Assembly: GCA_025924775.1 (NCBI GenBank)
Contig: JAICHS010000130.1
Coordinates: 1-6,621 of the forward strand
Length of the DNA stretch: 6,621 nt
Origin: Rhodanobacteraceae bacterium
GTDB taxonomy: Bacteria > Pseudomonadota > Gammaproteobacteria > Xanthomonadales > Rhodanobacteraceae
Direction of reading: 5' to 3'
A model generated the notes under the pieces. It was not told the origin of the DNA. It saw only the letters and a program-made list of their open reading frames with translations, and made no database searches. The position numbers and the translations under genes were made by a program. This document shows, in pieces, positions 1 through 5,298 of the stretch (within the stretch, counting starts at the first letter, position 1; the number at the start of each line of letters is the position of its first letter).

Positions 1-822
1 CGCATCCGCGACGTGGCGCCGGGCGAAGCCGTGTTCGTAACCTTCGACGGCAAGCTGTCGGCGCGGCGTTGCGCCGAAGGCGCGGTGCACGCGCCGTGCA
101 TCTTCGAATACGTGTACCTTGCGCGGCCCGATTCCATGATCGAGGACGTGTCGGTGTACAAGGCGCGCCTGCGCATGGGCGAAAAGCTTGCAGCCAAGAT
201 CCTGCGCGTACGCCCTGACCACGACATCGACGCAGTAATCCCGATTCCCGACACCTCGCGTACCGCGGGCTCCACGCTGGCCGCGGCGCTGGGCGTGCCA
301 TTCCGCGAAGGCTTCGTCAAGAACCGCTACATCGGGCGCACCTTCATCATGCCAGGGCAGGGCCAGCGCGTACGCTCGGTGCGGCGCAAGCTCAACCCGA
401 TTCCGCTGGAGTTTCGCCACAAGAACGTGCTGCTGGTGGATGACTCCATCGTGCGCGGCACCACTTCGCGGCAGATCGTGCAGATGGCGCGCGAGGCCGG
501 CGCCAACAAGGTCTATTTTGCCTCGGCCGCGCCGCCGGTGCGCTACCCCAATGTGTACGGCATCGACATGCCCGCGCCGGCGGAGTTGGTCGCACACGGC
601 CGTACCGTCGAGGAAATCCGCGAAACCATCGGTGCCGACTGGCTGGTCTATCAGGATTTGCCGGACCTCATCGAGGCGGTGGCGGAGGGCAACGAGAACC
701 TCAAGCACTTCGATGATTCGTGCTTCTCGGGCCACTACGTCACCGGCGTGGAACCCGAGTACCTGCGGCAGCTGGAGTTCGCGCGTTCGGATGCCGCCAA
801 GGCGCAGCGGCGCAGCGCCTAG
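1..822 (+). CDS. purF: Amidophosphoribosyltransferase, C-terminal part (5' end outside window)
   Basis: PurF makes 5-phosphoribosylamine from PRPP and glutamine, the first committed step of cytoplasmic de novo purine synthesis. The frame is open from base 1, so the gene starts upstream; the GTG at 13 is an internal Val codon. The 273 visible residues are the phosphoribosyltransferase domain. The N-terminal glutaminase domain with the catalytic Cys, roughly the first 230 residues in E. coli, is missing only because of the window edge. The PRPP-binding loop VLLVDDSIVRGTTS is at fragment residues 143-156. Other family blocks are FEYVYLARPDS, GFVKNRYIGRTFIMPGQ and PNVYGIDMP. The end (CFSGHYVTGV and an Ala/Arg-rich tail) is normal for the family. 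It matches the E. coli protein almost block for block, with no frameshift. The final codons form one arm of a hairpin that continues past the stop. Identification is firm. Confidence 0.97.
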   Translation, partial: RIRDVAPGEAVFVTFDGKLSARRCAEGAVHAPCIFEYVYLARPDSMIEDVSVYKARLRMGEKLAAKILRVRPDHDIDAVIPIPDTSRTAGSTLAAALGVPFREGFVKNRYIGRTFIMPGQGQRVRSVRRKLNPIPLEFRHKNVLLVDDSIVRGTTSRQIVQMAREAGANKVYFASAAPPVRYPNVYGIDMPAPAELVAHGRTVEEIRETIGADWLVYQDLPDLIEAVAEGNENLKHFDDSCFSGHYVTGVEPEYLRQLEFARSDAAKAQRRSA

Positions 823-846
823 GAATCCTGACGCGGCGCTGCGCTG
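808..846 (+). repeat. Inverted repeat (hairpin) straddling the purF stop codon
   Basis: Bases 810-819 (gcgcagcgcc) are the exact reverse complement of 835-844 (ggcgctgcgc). A G-T pair (809/845) and a C-G pair (808/846) extend the stem to 12 pairs around a 15-base loop. The purF TAG at 820-822 lies in the loop. No T-run follows the second arm (next bases are gtgcctt), so it is not a classic intrinsic terminator. It may attenuate or stabilise the purF transcript 3' end before the small ORF at 883. The arms are visible directly; the role is inferred. Confidence 0.5.
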
Positions 847-882
847 GTGCCTTGCAAGCCGCGTCGCTGTCCAGGAGGCTGC

Positions 883-1077
883 ATGAACGACCGGGAAATC
901 ATCCAGGCGGCTTACGCCACCGCGCTGGAACAACTATTCGCCGATTACCTGAGCGCGCTTGCTGGCGGTGCGGGCGATGCCGCTGCGGACGCCACGGCAC
1001 TTGCCAATTTCCGCAAGGGCGTGGCGCTGGCGCGCCGGGCGCGCGGGCAGGCGCTCGCGGTCGTGGGTCAGTCCTGA
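883..1077 (+). CDS. Small hypothetical protein, 64 residues
   Basis: I do not recognise this protein. The ATG at 883 is chosen because a perfect AGGAGG (873-878) sits 4 bases before it; an in-frame GTG at 847 has no such site. The product begins MNDREIIQAAYATALEQLF and is Ala-rich. It reads as two probable helices (about residues 3-27 and 38-60) separated by a Gly/Ala/Asp linker (AGGAGDAAAD). The C-terminal helix is basic (RKGVALARRARGQAL). It has no signal peptide, membrane segment, Cys cluster or HTH signature that I can see, so it is probably a small soluble cytoplasmic protein. It lies 60 bases after purF on the same strand, beyond the hairpin at 808-846, and could be read from the purF transcript. 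The ribosome binding site is the main support; homologues in related genomes would settle whether it is real. Confidence 0.6.
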   Translation: MNDREIIQAAYATALEQLFADYLSALAGGAGDAAADATALANFRKGVALARRARGQALAVVGQS

Positions 1078-1159
1078 GCGACAACGAAAATACGAGCTGC
1101 CCAGGGAGCCCTCGGGGCGAAGGTGGCGCGGACGTCGATCGGTGCGCATACGTGATTGC

Positions 1160-1188
1160 GCGTCCGCGACCGACCCCGCCTCGGACGC
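1160..1188 (+). repeat. Short inverted repeat upstream of the DUF2235 gene
   Basis: gcgtccg (1160-1166) and cggacgc (1182-1188) are perfect 7-base inverted arms around a 15-base spacer. They lie about 50 bases before the DUF2235 start. A smaller pair, gcgca (1144-1148) and tgcgc (1157-1161), sits just upstream and overlaps the first arm. CAAAAT at 1195-1200 could be a -10 element, but I see no convincing -35 at the right distance. The element could be an operator, the terminator-like end of the preceding transcript (though no T-run follows), or chance in GC-rich DNA. The rest of the 159-base gap between 1077 and 1237 holds nothing I can name. Confidence 0.25.
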
Positions 1189-1236
1189 ATGCGGCAAAAT
1201 GGCACCCGTTCGGATCGTCACGAGGAAGGAAGCCGC

Positions 1237-2340
1237 ATGCCACGCCGCCTGATCGTCCTGTTCGATGGCACCTGGAGCAAGGCGCAGACGCGCACCAACG
1301 TCGAGCGGTTGTGGAAGTCGATCGCGTGTACTGACGCATCCGGCACCGAACAAGTCTGCAAGTACGTGCCGGGTGTCGGTGTCGAAGGAGGCATCGGACA
1401 CCTGCTGGGGGGCGCATTCGGCTTGGGATTGTCGGGTGACGTGAAGCGGGGTTACCGATGGTTGTCGGAGGCATGGCGCGAGCGCGACGAGATCTGGTTG
1501 TTCGGGTTCAGCCGCGGCGCCTACGCCGCGCGCAGCCTGGTCGGCCTGGTCCGCAAGTGCGGGCTGTTGCGGTCGGATGCCAAGGGTCGGGTTGCCATGG
1601 CCGAGGTGGACGCGGCGTACGCCTATTACCGCAACGACACCCGGCCCGGTGCGGAGACCGATCGGTGGTGCCTGCGCCGCGGCAGCTTCAGGGTGAAGGT
1701 CCACTTCATCGGCGTGTGGGATACCGTGGGCGCGCTCGGCATCCCGTGGGTGGCGGCATGGTTCCCGTTTTCGCGCAAGCGCTACGCGTTTCACGACACC
1801 GATTTGAGCAGGACCGTCGAATATGCCTACCAGGCGCTGGCGCTGGACGAGCACCGCGCCTGCTTCAAGCCGACCACGTGGACGCGACCAGCCGCGACGC
1901 TGGCGGCCGGCGAGTCGCCACGGGCGTGGAAGCCAGGGCAGATCGAGGTCGAGCAGCGCTGGTTCGTGGGCTCGCATTCCGACATCGGGGGTGGCGAGAA
2001 GACCGATGGCGCTGGGCACCGTCCCGACCGGCTACCTGAGATCACCCTGGCCTGGATGCAATCGAGGGCGCAGGCCGCGGGCCTGGCCTTCAGCGAGCGC
2101 AAAGTGCCGGCGCGGGGCGCCGAGCTGGACGCGCCGAATCCTTCCTACCGGCGCTTCATGTTCGGCTTGTACAAGTTCTTCAGCAGGAAATATGAACGCC
2201 AGGTCGGGGGTGGCATCAATGAAACCATCGACCCGACGGTGTGGTTGAGGTGGTGTGCGCGACCGGGATACCGGCCGCGGCCGATCGAGACCGCGCTGCA
2301 GGCGGGCTTGCTCGAACCGGGCTCGTGTCGCGTGGCATGA
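1237..2340 (+). CDS. DUF2235 family alpha/beta-hydrolase (Tle1 phospholipase-like)
   Basis: 367 residues. The ATG at 1237 is preceded by AGGAAGGA (1223-1230), and the family's N-terminal strand with FDGTW begins almost at once (residues 9-13), so the GTG at 1156 is rejected as start. The nucleophile elbow GFSRGA is at residues 90-95 with Ser92. The likely acid is Asp162 in GVWDTVGALG, and the likely catalytic His is His247 in GSHSDIGGG. These are the three signature blocks of DUF2235, so the hydrolase site looks intact. The family includes the type VI secretion phospholipase effectors Tle1, which cleave membrane phospholipids, but many members are uncharacterised. This copy is much shorter than P. 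aeruginosa Tle1, with no signal peptide, membrane helix or extra C-terminal domain, and no vgrG, hcp, PAAR or immunity-type lipoprotein gene in view. A cytoplasmic esterase or lipase is as likely as an effector. Its stop overlaps the next start (ATGA). Confidence 0.88.
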   Translation: MPRRLIVLFDGTWSKAQTRTNVERLWKSIACTDASGTEQVCKYVPGVGVEGGIGHLLGGAFGLGLSGDVKRGYRWLSEAWRERDEIWLFGFSRGAYAARSLVGLVRKCGLLRSDAKGRVAMAEVDAAYAYYRNDTRPGAETDRWCLRRGSFRVKVHFIGVWDTVGALGIPWVAAWFPFSRKRYAFHDTDLSRTVEYAYQALALDEHRACFKPTTWTRPAATLAAGESPRAWKPGQIEVEQRWFVGSHSDIGGGEKTDGAGHRPDRLPEITLAWMQSRAQAAGLAFSERKVPARGAELDAPNPSYRRFMFGLYKFFSRKYERQVGGGINETIDPTVWLRWCARPGYRPRPIETALQAGLLEPGSCRVA

Positions 2341-3134
2341 ACGAGCTGTTTGCCGCCGCCAGGCAGTGTCTGGACAGCACCGAGCCGGACACCAAGGTCC
2401 GGTTGACGCGGCAGGCCTTCGCTGCGCTGCGCGACGGGTTGTTGCCGCGTGACGAGGGCCGCGCCTCGCCGGAGCCGATCGTTTCGCCGGGGCGCCCTGC
2501 ACGCCCGCGGCTGGTCATGCCGCGCGATGTGCCGCAGCGCGGGCTGGGCAGCGACGCAGGCCGTGCTGCACTGGTGCATGCGGTCGCGCACATCGAGTTC
2601 AACGCCATCAACCTGGCGTGGGATGCCGTGTACCGCTTTCGCGGCATGCCCGACGCCTACTACCGTGACTGGGTCGGCGTTGCGCATGACGAAGCACGGC
2701 ACTTCACCATGCTGTCTGGGCGCCTGGTGCGGCTCGGCCACGCCTACGGCGATTTCGATGCGCACAACGGCCTGTGGGAAATGGCCGTCAAGACCGCCGG
2801 CTCCTGCCTTGCGCGGATGGCGCTGGTGCCACGCGTGCTGGAAGCGCGCGGACTGGACGTGACGCCCGGCATGATCGTGCGCCTGCGCTCGGTGGGCGAC
2901 GACGCCACCGCCGACATTCTGGAAATCATCCTGCGCGAGGAAATCCCGCACGTCGCCGCCGGCACGCGCTGGTTCCACTGGTGTTGCCAGCGCGCGGGCC
3001 GCGAACCCGACGCCACCTTCGCCGAATTGCTGCGCGAATACGTGCCGACCGGCCTGCGCGGGCCGTTCAACCTGGATGCGCGTCGCGCCGCCGGATTCGG
3101 TGAGGCAGAGCTGTTGCGCCTCGCGAAGGGCTGA
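2337..3134 (+). CDS. DUF455 family ferritin-like protein, probable diiron protein
   Basis: 265 residues. The ATG at 2337 overlaps the TGA of the DUF2235 gene (ATGA). There is no good Shine-Dalgarno of its own, so translation is probably coupled; the in-frame upstream extension to 2241 lies inside the neighbour and is rejected. The helical core has the ferritin-like ligand pattern: Glu87 in AHIEFNAI, an ExxH at Glu119-His122 (DEARHF), Glu169 in RVLEARGLD, and a second ExxH at Glu202-His205 (EEIPHVAAG). This E/ExxH/E/ExxH layout is that of carboxylate-bridged diiron four-helix bundles; DUF455 is related to the tRNA hydroxylase MiaE. The conserved tail YVPTGLRGPFN is also present. Function in this family is not established; a cytoplasmic oxygenase or peroxide-reactive iron protein is inferred. 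The length is usual for DUF455. It ends 9 bases before the converging cytochrome gene. Confidence 0.9.
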   Translation: MNELFAAARQCLDSTEPDTKVRLTRQAFAALRDGLLPRDEGRASPEPIVSPGRPARPRLVMPRDVPQRGLGSDAGRAALVHAVAHIEFNAINLAWDAVYRFRGMPDAYYRDWVGVAHDEARHFTMLSGRLVRLGHAYGDFDAHNGLWEMAVKTAGSCLARMALVPRVLEARGLDVTPGMIVRLRSVGDDATADILEIILREEIPHVAAGTRWFHWCCQRAGREPDATFAELLREYVPTGLRGPFNLDARRAAGFGEAELLRLAKG

Positions 3135-3143
3135 CCGGCCCCG

Positions 3144-3644
3144 TCACTCGCCCGGCCGCACCGCCAGGGGCCCGGGCAGCACCAGCCTGAGGTACGGCGC
3201 CGGTGCGGGTTGGCCAGGTGGCACCCAGTCGTGCACCGGCTTTCCGGCCGGACCCAGCGAACGGATGTAGGCGTACATGTCGGCGAGGTCGCCATCGCTC
3301 AAGTAGCGGAACGTCCAGAATGGCATGGCTGGACGCGTCTTCAGCGCGCGCAGGTTCGCCGTCCATTGCTTCGGGGTGAGCTTCTGCACATACAGGCGCA
3401 GGTTTGGCGGATACGTCGTGCCCCACGGCCCCTGGAAATTGGTACCCCCGCCCGTCAGCAGCGCGTCCTTCGGCGCCTGCCCGCCGTGTTCGCTCCAGCC
3501 GGGCGTGTGGCAGTCATGGCAGCCACCGTAGCCGACCAGGAATTCGCCGCGTCGGATGGATTGTTCCGAAGTTGAAGAGGTTGCCGCGAACGCCGGTGCA
3601 GTCGCCAGGATGCCGACCGCACAGGCAAGTAGTGCCTTGATCAT
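3144..3644 (-). CDS. Exported single-haem c-type cytochrome
   Basis: 166 residues on the minus strand. I chose the ATG at 3644: GGGAG (complement of 3652-3656) lies about 7 bases before it, but only 1 base before the in-frame ATG at 3650. Residues 1-20 are a signal peptide (Lys3, hydrophobic core, AFA cleavage site before Ala21), so the product is periplasmic or lipid-face associated. The haem site CHDCH is at residues 42-46, with His46 as proximal ligand. Met107 in RPAMPFWTF is the likely second axial ligand. A final helix (DLADMYAYIRSLG) is typical of class I cytochromes c. The Pro-rich tail (PPGQPAPAPYL) resembles small electron-transfer cytochromes that accept electrons from periplasmic dehydrogenases; the partner is not identifiable here. 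There is a single CxxCH only. It is divergent from the amidohydrolase across a 314-base region. Confidence 0.92.
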   Translation of the reverse strand: MIKALLACAVGILATAPAFAATSSTSEQSIRRGEFLVGYGGCHDCHTPGWSEHGGQAPKDALLTGGGTNFQGPWGTTYPPNLRLYVQKLTPKQWTANLRALKTRPAMPFWTFRYLSDGDLADMYAYIRSLGPAGKPVHDWVPPGQPAPAPYLRLVLPGPLAVRPGE

Positions 3645-3692
3645 GACCATTCTCCCGATGGCTGCGGTAGTGGATGGGGCAACCGCGGGCGG

Positions 3693-3721
3693 AGTATTGA
3701 GGGGCCTCCCGGGCCGCGCAA
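3693..3721 (-). promoter_or_regulatory. Candidate promoter for the cytochrome c gene
   Basis: Read on the minus strand: TTGCGC (complement of 3716-3721) as -35, a 17-base spacer, then AATACT (complement of 3693-3698) as -10. Each matches the sigma-70 consensus only partly (3 and 4 of 6), but the spacing is ideal and the -10 is one of the few AT-rich spots here. It would give a leader of about 40 bases before the ATG at 3644. Predicted by eye only. Confidence 0.3.
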
Positions 3722-3852
3722 GTGCCGCTGCGGCGCGGCGTGGGCAACCCCGTGCGAGCCCGTGAACATGGTCGTCGCCGCGCTCCTCTGACCGGGCAGG
3801 GTTACCCGTTCGCAACTTAAGCGGGTCCGCCGCCAGCCCTCTGCTGTTCTGA

Positions 3853-3902
3853 TCGACGACCTCGGCGGCCGGCCTGCGCCCGCGCCAGCCGCCGGTCGTT
3901 GA
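3853..3902 (+). repeat. Long imperfect inverted repeat upstream of the amidohydrolase gene
   Basis: Bases 3853-3861 pair with 3894-3902 (nine pairs, one G-T), followed inward by a 2-base bulge (3862-3863) and six more pairs (3864-3869 with 3888-3893), enclosing an 18-base loop. That makes 15 pairs in all, the most extensive dyad I found in the window. No T-run follows on the plus strand, and the cytochrome gene points away, so a terminator for a known neighbour is unlikely. It overlaps a candidate -35 at 3899-3904, so it could be an operator; if transcription starts further upstream it would be a leader hairpin. The pairing is directly checkable; the role is inferred. Confidence 0.45.
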
Positions 3903-3927
3903 ACCACACGCAGGGGTTCGGTGTACC
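3899..3927 (+). promoter_or_regulatory. Candidate promoter for the amidohydrolase gene
   Basis: TTGAAC (3899-3904) is a plausible -35. After 17 bases comes TGTACC (3922-3927), a poor -10 (3 of 6 to consensus). Start of transcription would be near 3934, leaving a short leader that includes the strong ribosome binding site GGAGGGG (3948-3954). The -35 overlaps the right arm of the inverted repeat at 3853-3902, as expected for repressor control. This is weak evidence by eye. Confidence 0.25.
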
Positions 3928-3958
3928 TTCGACATCTCGTTGGAACCGGAGGGGTGCC

Positions 3959-5275
3959 ATGGGGATGCGAAAAGGACTGGTCGCGCTGGCCATGCTGGCC
4001 AGCGCGGCGTTAGCTTGGGCGGCGCCGTTATCAACGCCAGGCCCGGCCGGGGTTGCGACGAGCGTGCTGCTGTTGACCGCCGACCGCGTGTTCGACGCGC
4101 GCAGTGAACAGGCGCACGCGGGCTGGGCGGTATTGGTGGAAGGCGACCGGATTGCCGCGGTGGGTCCGCGTGCTTCGATCAAGGTTCCGGCCAACGCCAG
4201 GGCCGTCAATCTTCCCGGCACCACGCTGCTGCCCGGTCTGATCGATGCGCACTCGCACATCTTCCTGCATCCATACAACGAAACCCCATGGAACGACCAG
4301 GTACTGAAGGAGCCGCTGGCGTACCGCACCATCGAGGCGGTCAACCACGTGCACGACACGCTGATGGCCGGTTTCACCGCGCTGCGCGACCTCGGCACCG
4401 AAGGTGCGGGTTACGCCGACGTGCAGGTGCAGAAGGCAATCGACGATGGTCTTATTCCAGGGCCGCATCTGTTCGTCGCGACGCGCGCAACGGTGGCCAG
4501 GGATTGCTACGGCCCCGGCCCGATGGGCTTTCGCACCGACATGGCACTGCCACAGGGCGGTATTCCGGTCGCGGGCGTGCCGGAGATGATCGCGGCGGTG
4601 CGTGACCAGGCTGGCCACGGCGCGGACTGGATCAAGATCTACGCCGACTACCATTGCGGCAAGTCGAAAGGTTCGGTGCCGACCTTTACGCAGGCAGAGT
4701 TGAACGCCGGCGTGGAAGCTGCGCATTCATTGGGTTTGCCGGTCTCGGTGCACTCGACCACGCCCGAGGGCATGCGCCGTTCGATCCTTGCCGGCGTGGA
4801 CACCATCGAGCACGGTTTCAACGGCACCCGCGAAGTGTTCGAGATGATGAAGCAGCACGACGTCGCCTACCTGCCGACGCTGGAAGCGGTGGTCGCCTAC
4901 GCCGAATATTTCCACGGTTGGAAACCGGACGATCCACCCACCGACGAGATGCGCGCTTCGCAGAATGCATTCAAGCTGGCCATGCAGGCCGGCGTCACCA
5001 TCGGCTGCGGCAGCGACGTCGGCGTATTCAGGCACGGTACCAATTACAAGGAACTGGAGTGGATGGTGAAGGATGGCATGCGTCCGGCGCAGGCCCTGCT
5101 GGCCGCGACTGCCGTGGACGCACGAATCCTGCGTCAGCAGGACAAGTTTGGCCAGCTACGCGCCGGCCTCGACGCCGACGTCATTGCCGTGCAGGGTGAT
5201 CCGACCAAAGACATTGCCGCGATCGAGCATGTGCTGTTCGTGATGAAGGGTGGGGTCGTATACAAGCAACCGTAG
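3959..5275 (+). CDS. Exported metal-dependent amidohydrolase (COG1228 / prolidase-like)
   Basis: 438 residues. The ATG at 3959 is preceded by GGAGGGG (3948-3954); the TTG at 3899 lacks a site and would bury the signal peptide. Residues 1-22 are a signal peptide (MRKG, then a hydrophobic stretch, cleavage near AWA-AP), so it acts in the periplasm or outside. The amidohydrolase-superfamily metal ligands are all visible: His98 and His100 in DAHSH, Lys226 in WIKIYADY (the lysine normally carboxylated to bridge two metals), His265 in SVHST, His285 in IEHG, and Asp353 in GSDVG. The C-terminal beta-sandwich part (LRAGLDADVIAVQGDP) is standard. This subgroup includes Xaa-Pro and Xaa-Arg/Lys dipeptidases and related amide hydrolases, among them ochratoxin-cleaving enzymes; the exact substrate cannot be read from sequence. 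An imidazolonepropionase is unlikely given export and the lack of hut genes nearby. It converges on the reductase gene, 23 bases away. Confidence 0.92.
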   Translation: MGMRKGLVALAMLASAALAWAAPLSTPGPAGVATSVLLLTADRVFDARSEQAHAGWAVLVEGDRIAAVGPRASIKVPANARAVNLPGTTLLPGLIDAHSHIFLHPYNETPWNDQVLKEPLAYRTIEAVNHVHDTLMAGFTALRDLGTEGAGYADVQVQKAIDDGLIPGPHLFVATRATVARDCYGPGPMGFRTDMALPQGGIPVAGVPEMIAAVRDQAGHGADWIKIYADYHCGKSKGSVPTFTQAELNAGVEAAHSLGLPVSVHSTTPEGMRRSILAGVDTIEHGFNGTREVFEMMKQHDVAYLPTLEAVVAYAEYFHGWKPDDPPTDEMRASQNAFKLAMQAGVTIGCGSDVGVFRHGTNYKELEWMVKDGMRPAQALLAATAVDARILRQQDKFGQLRAGLDADVIAVQGDPTKDIAAIEHVLFVMKGGVVYKQP

Positions 5276-5298
5276 CGCGGATGCCGGTGCACCACGCA

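Larger units (their letters stand above)
3645..3958. other. Divergent intergenic region between cytochrome c and amidohydrolase genes
   Basis: This 314-base stretch holds no convincing coding sequence; the open frames crossing it are GC-rich shadows. It should carry the control signals for both flanking genes. I see one weak candidate promoter in each direction and one long imperfect inverted repeat, listed separately. Two copies of CCCGTG (3749-3754 and 3759-3764), 10 bases apart, are the only direct repeat noticed. The middle (about 3722-3850) has nothing I can assign. Confidence 0.6.

Noticed and set aside
934..2019. Long minus-strand open frame (361 codons) opposite the DUF2235 gene
   Set aside because: GC-rich antisense shadow: its product is Arg/Pro/Ala-rich with no domain, while the plus frame carries the complete DUF2235 motifs.
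2145..2978. Minus-strand open frame opposite the DUF455 gene
   Set aside because: Low-complexity composition and no motif; the plus strand encodes a complete diiron ligand set.
3135..3158. CGGCC/GGCCG dyad between the convergent DUF455 and cytochrome genes as a bidirectional terminator
   Set aside because: Only 5 pairs with a 13-base loop, no T-run on either strand, and it lies mostly inside the cytochrome reading frame; expected by chance in GC-rich DNA.
3749..3764. CCCGTG direct repeat 10 bases apart as a regulator binding site
   Set aside because: Six-base matches in GC-rich DNA are expected by chance and there is no third copy or nearby promoter to anchor it.
3651..4034. N-terminal extension of the cytochrome frame by about 130 codons
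   Set aside because: It would place the signal peptide mid-protein and run into the amidohydrolase start region; the ATG at 3644 has a correctly spaced ribosome site.
5276..5298. Terminator in the 23-base gap between the convergent amidohydrolase and reductase genes
   Set aside because: Only the small palindrome ggtgcacc is present; no stem of useful length and no T-run.
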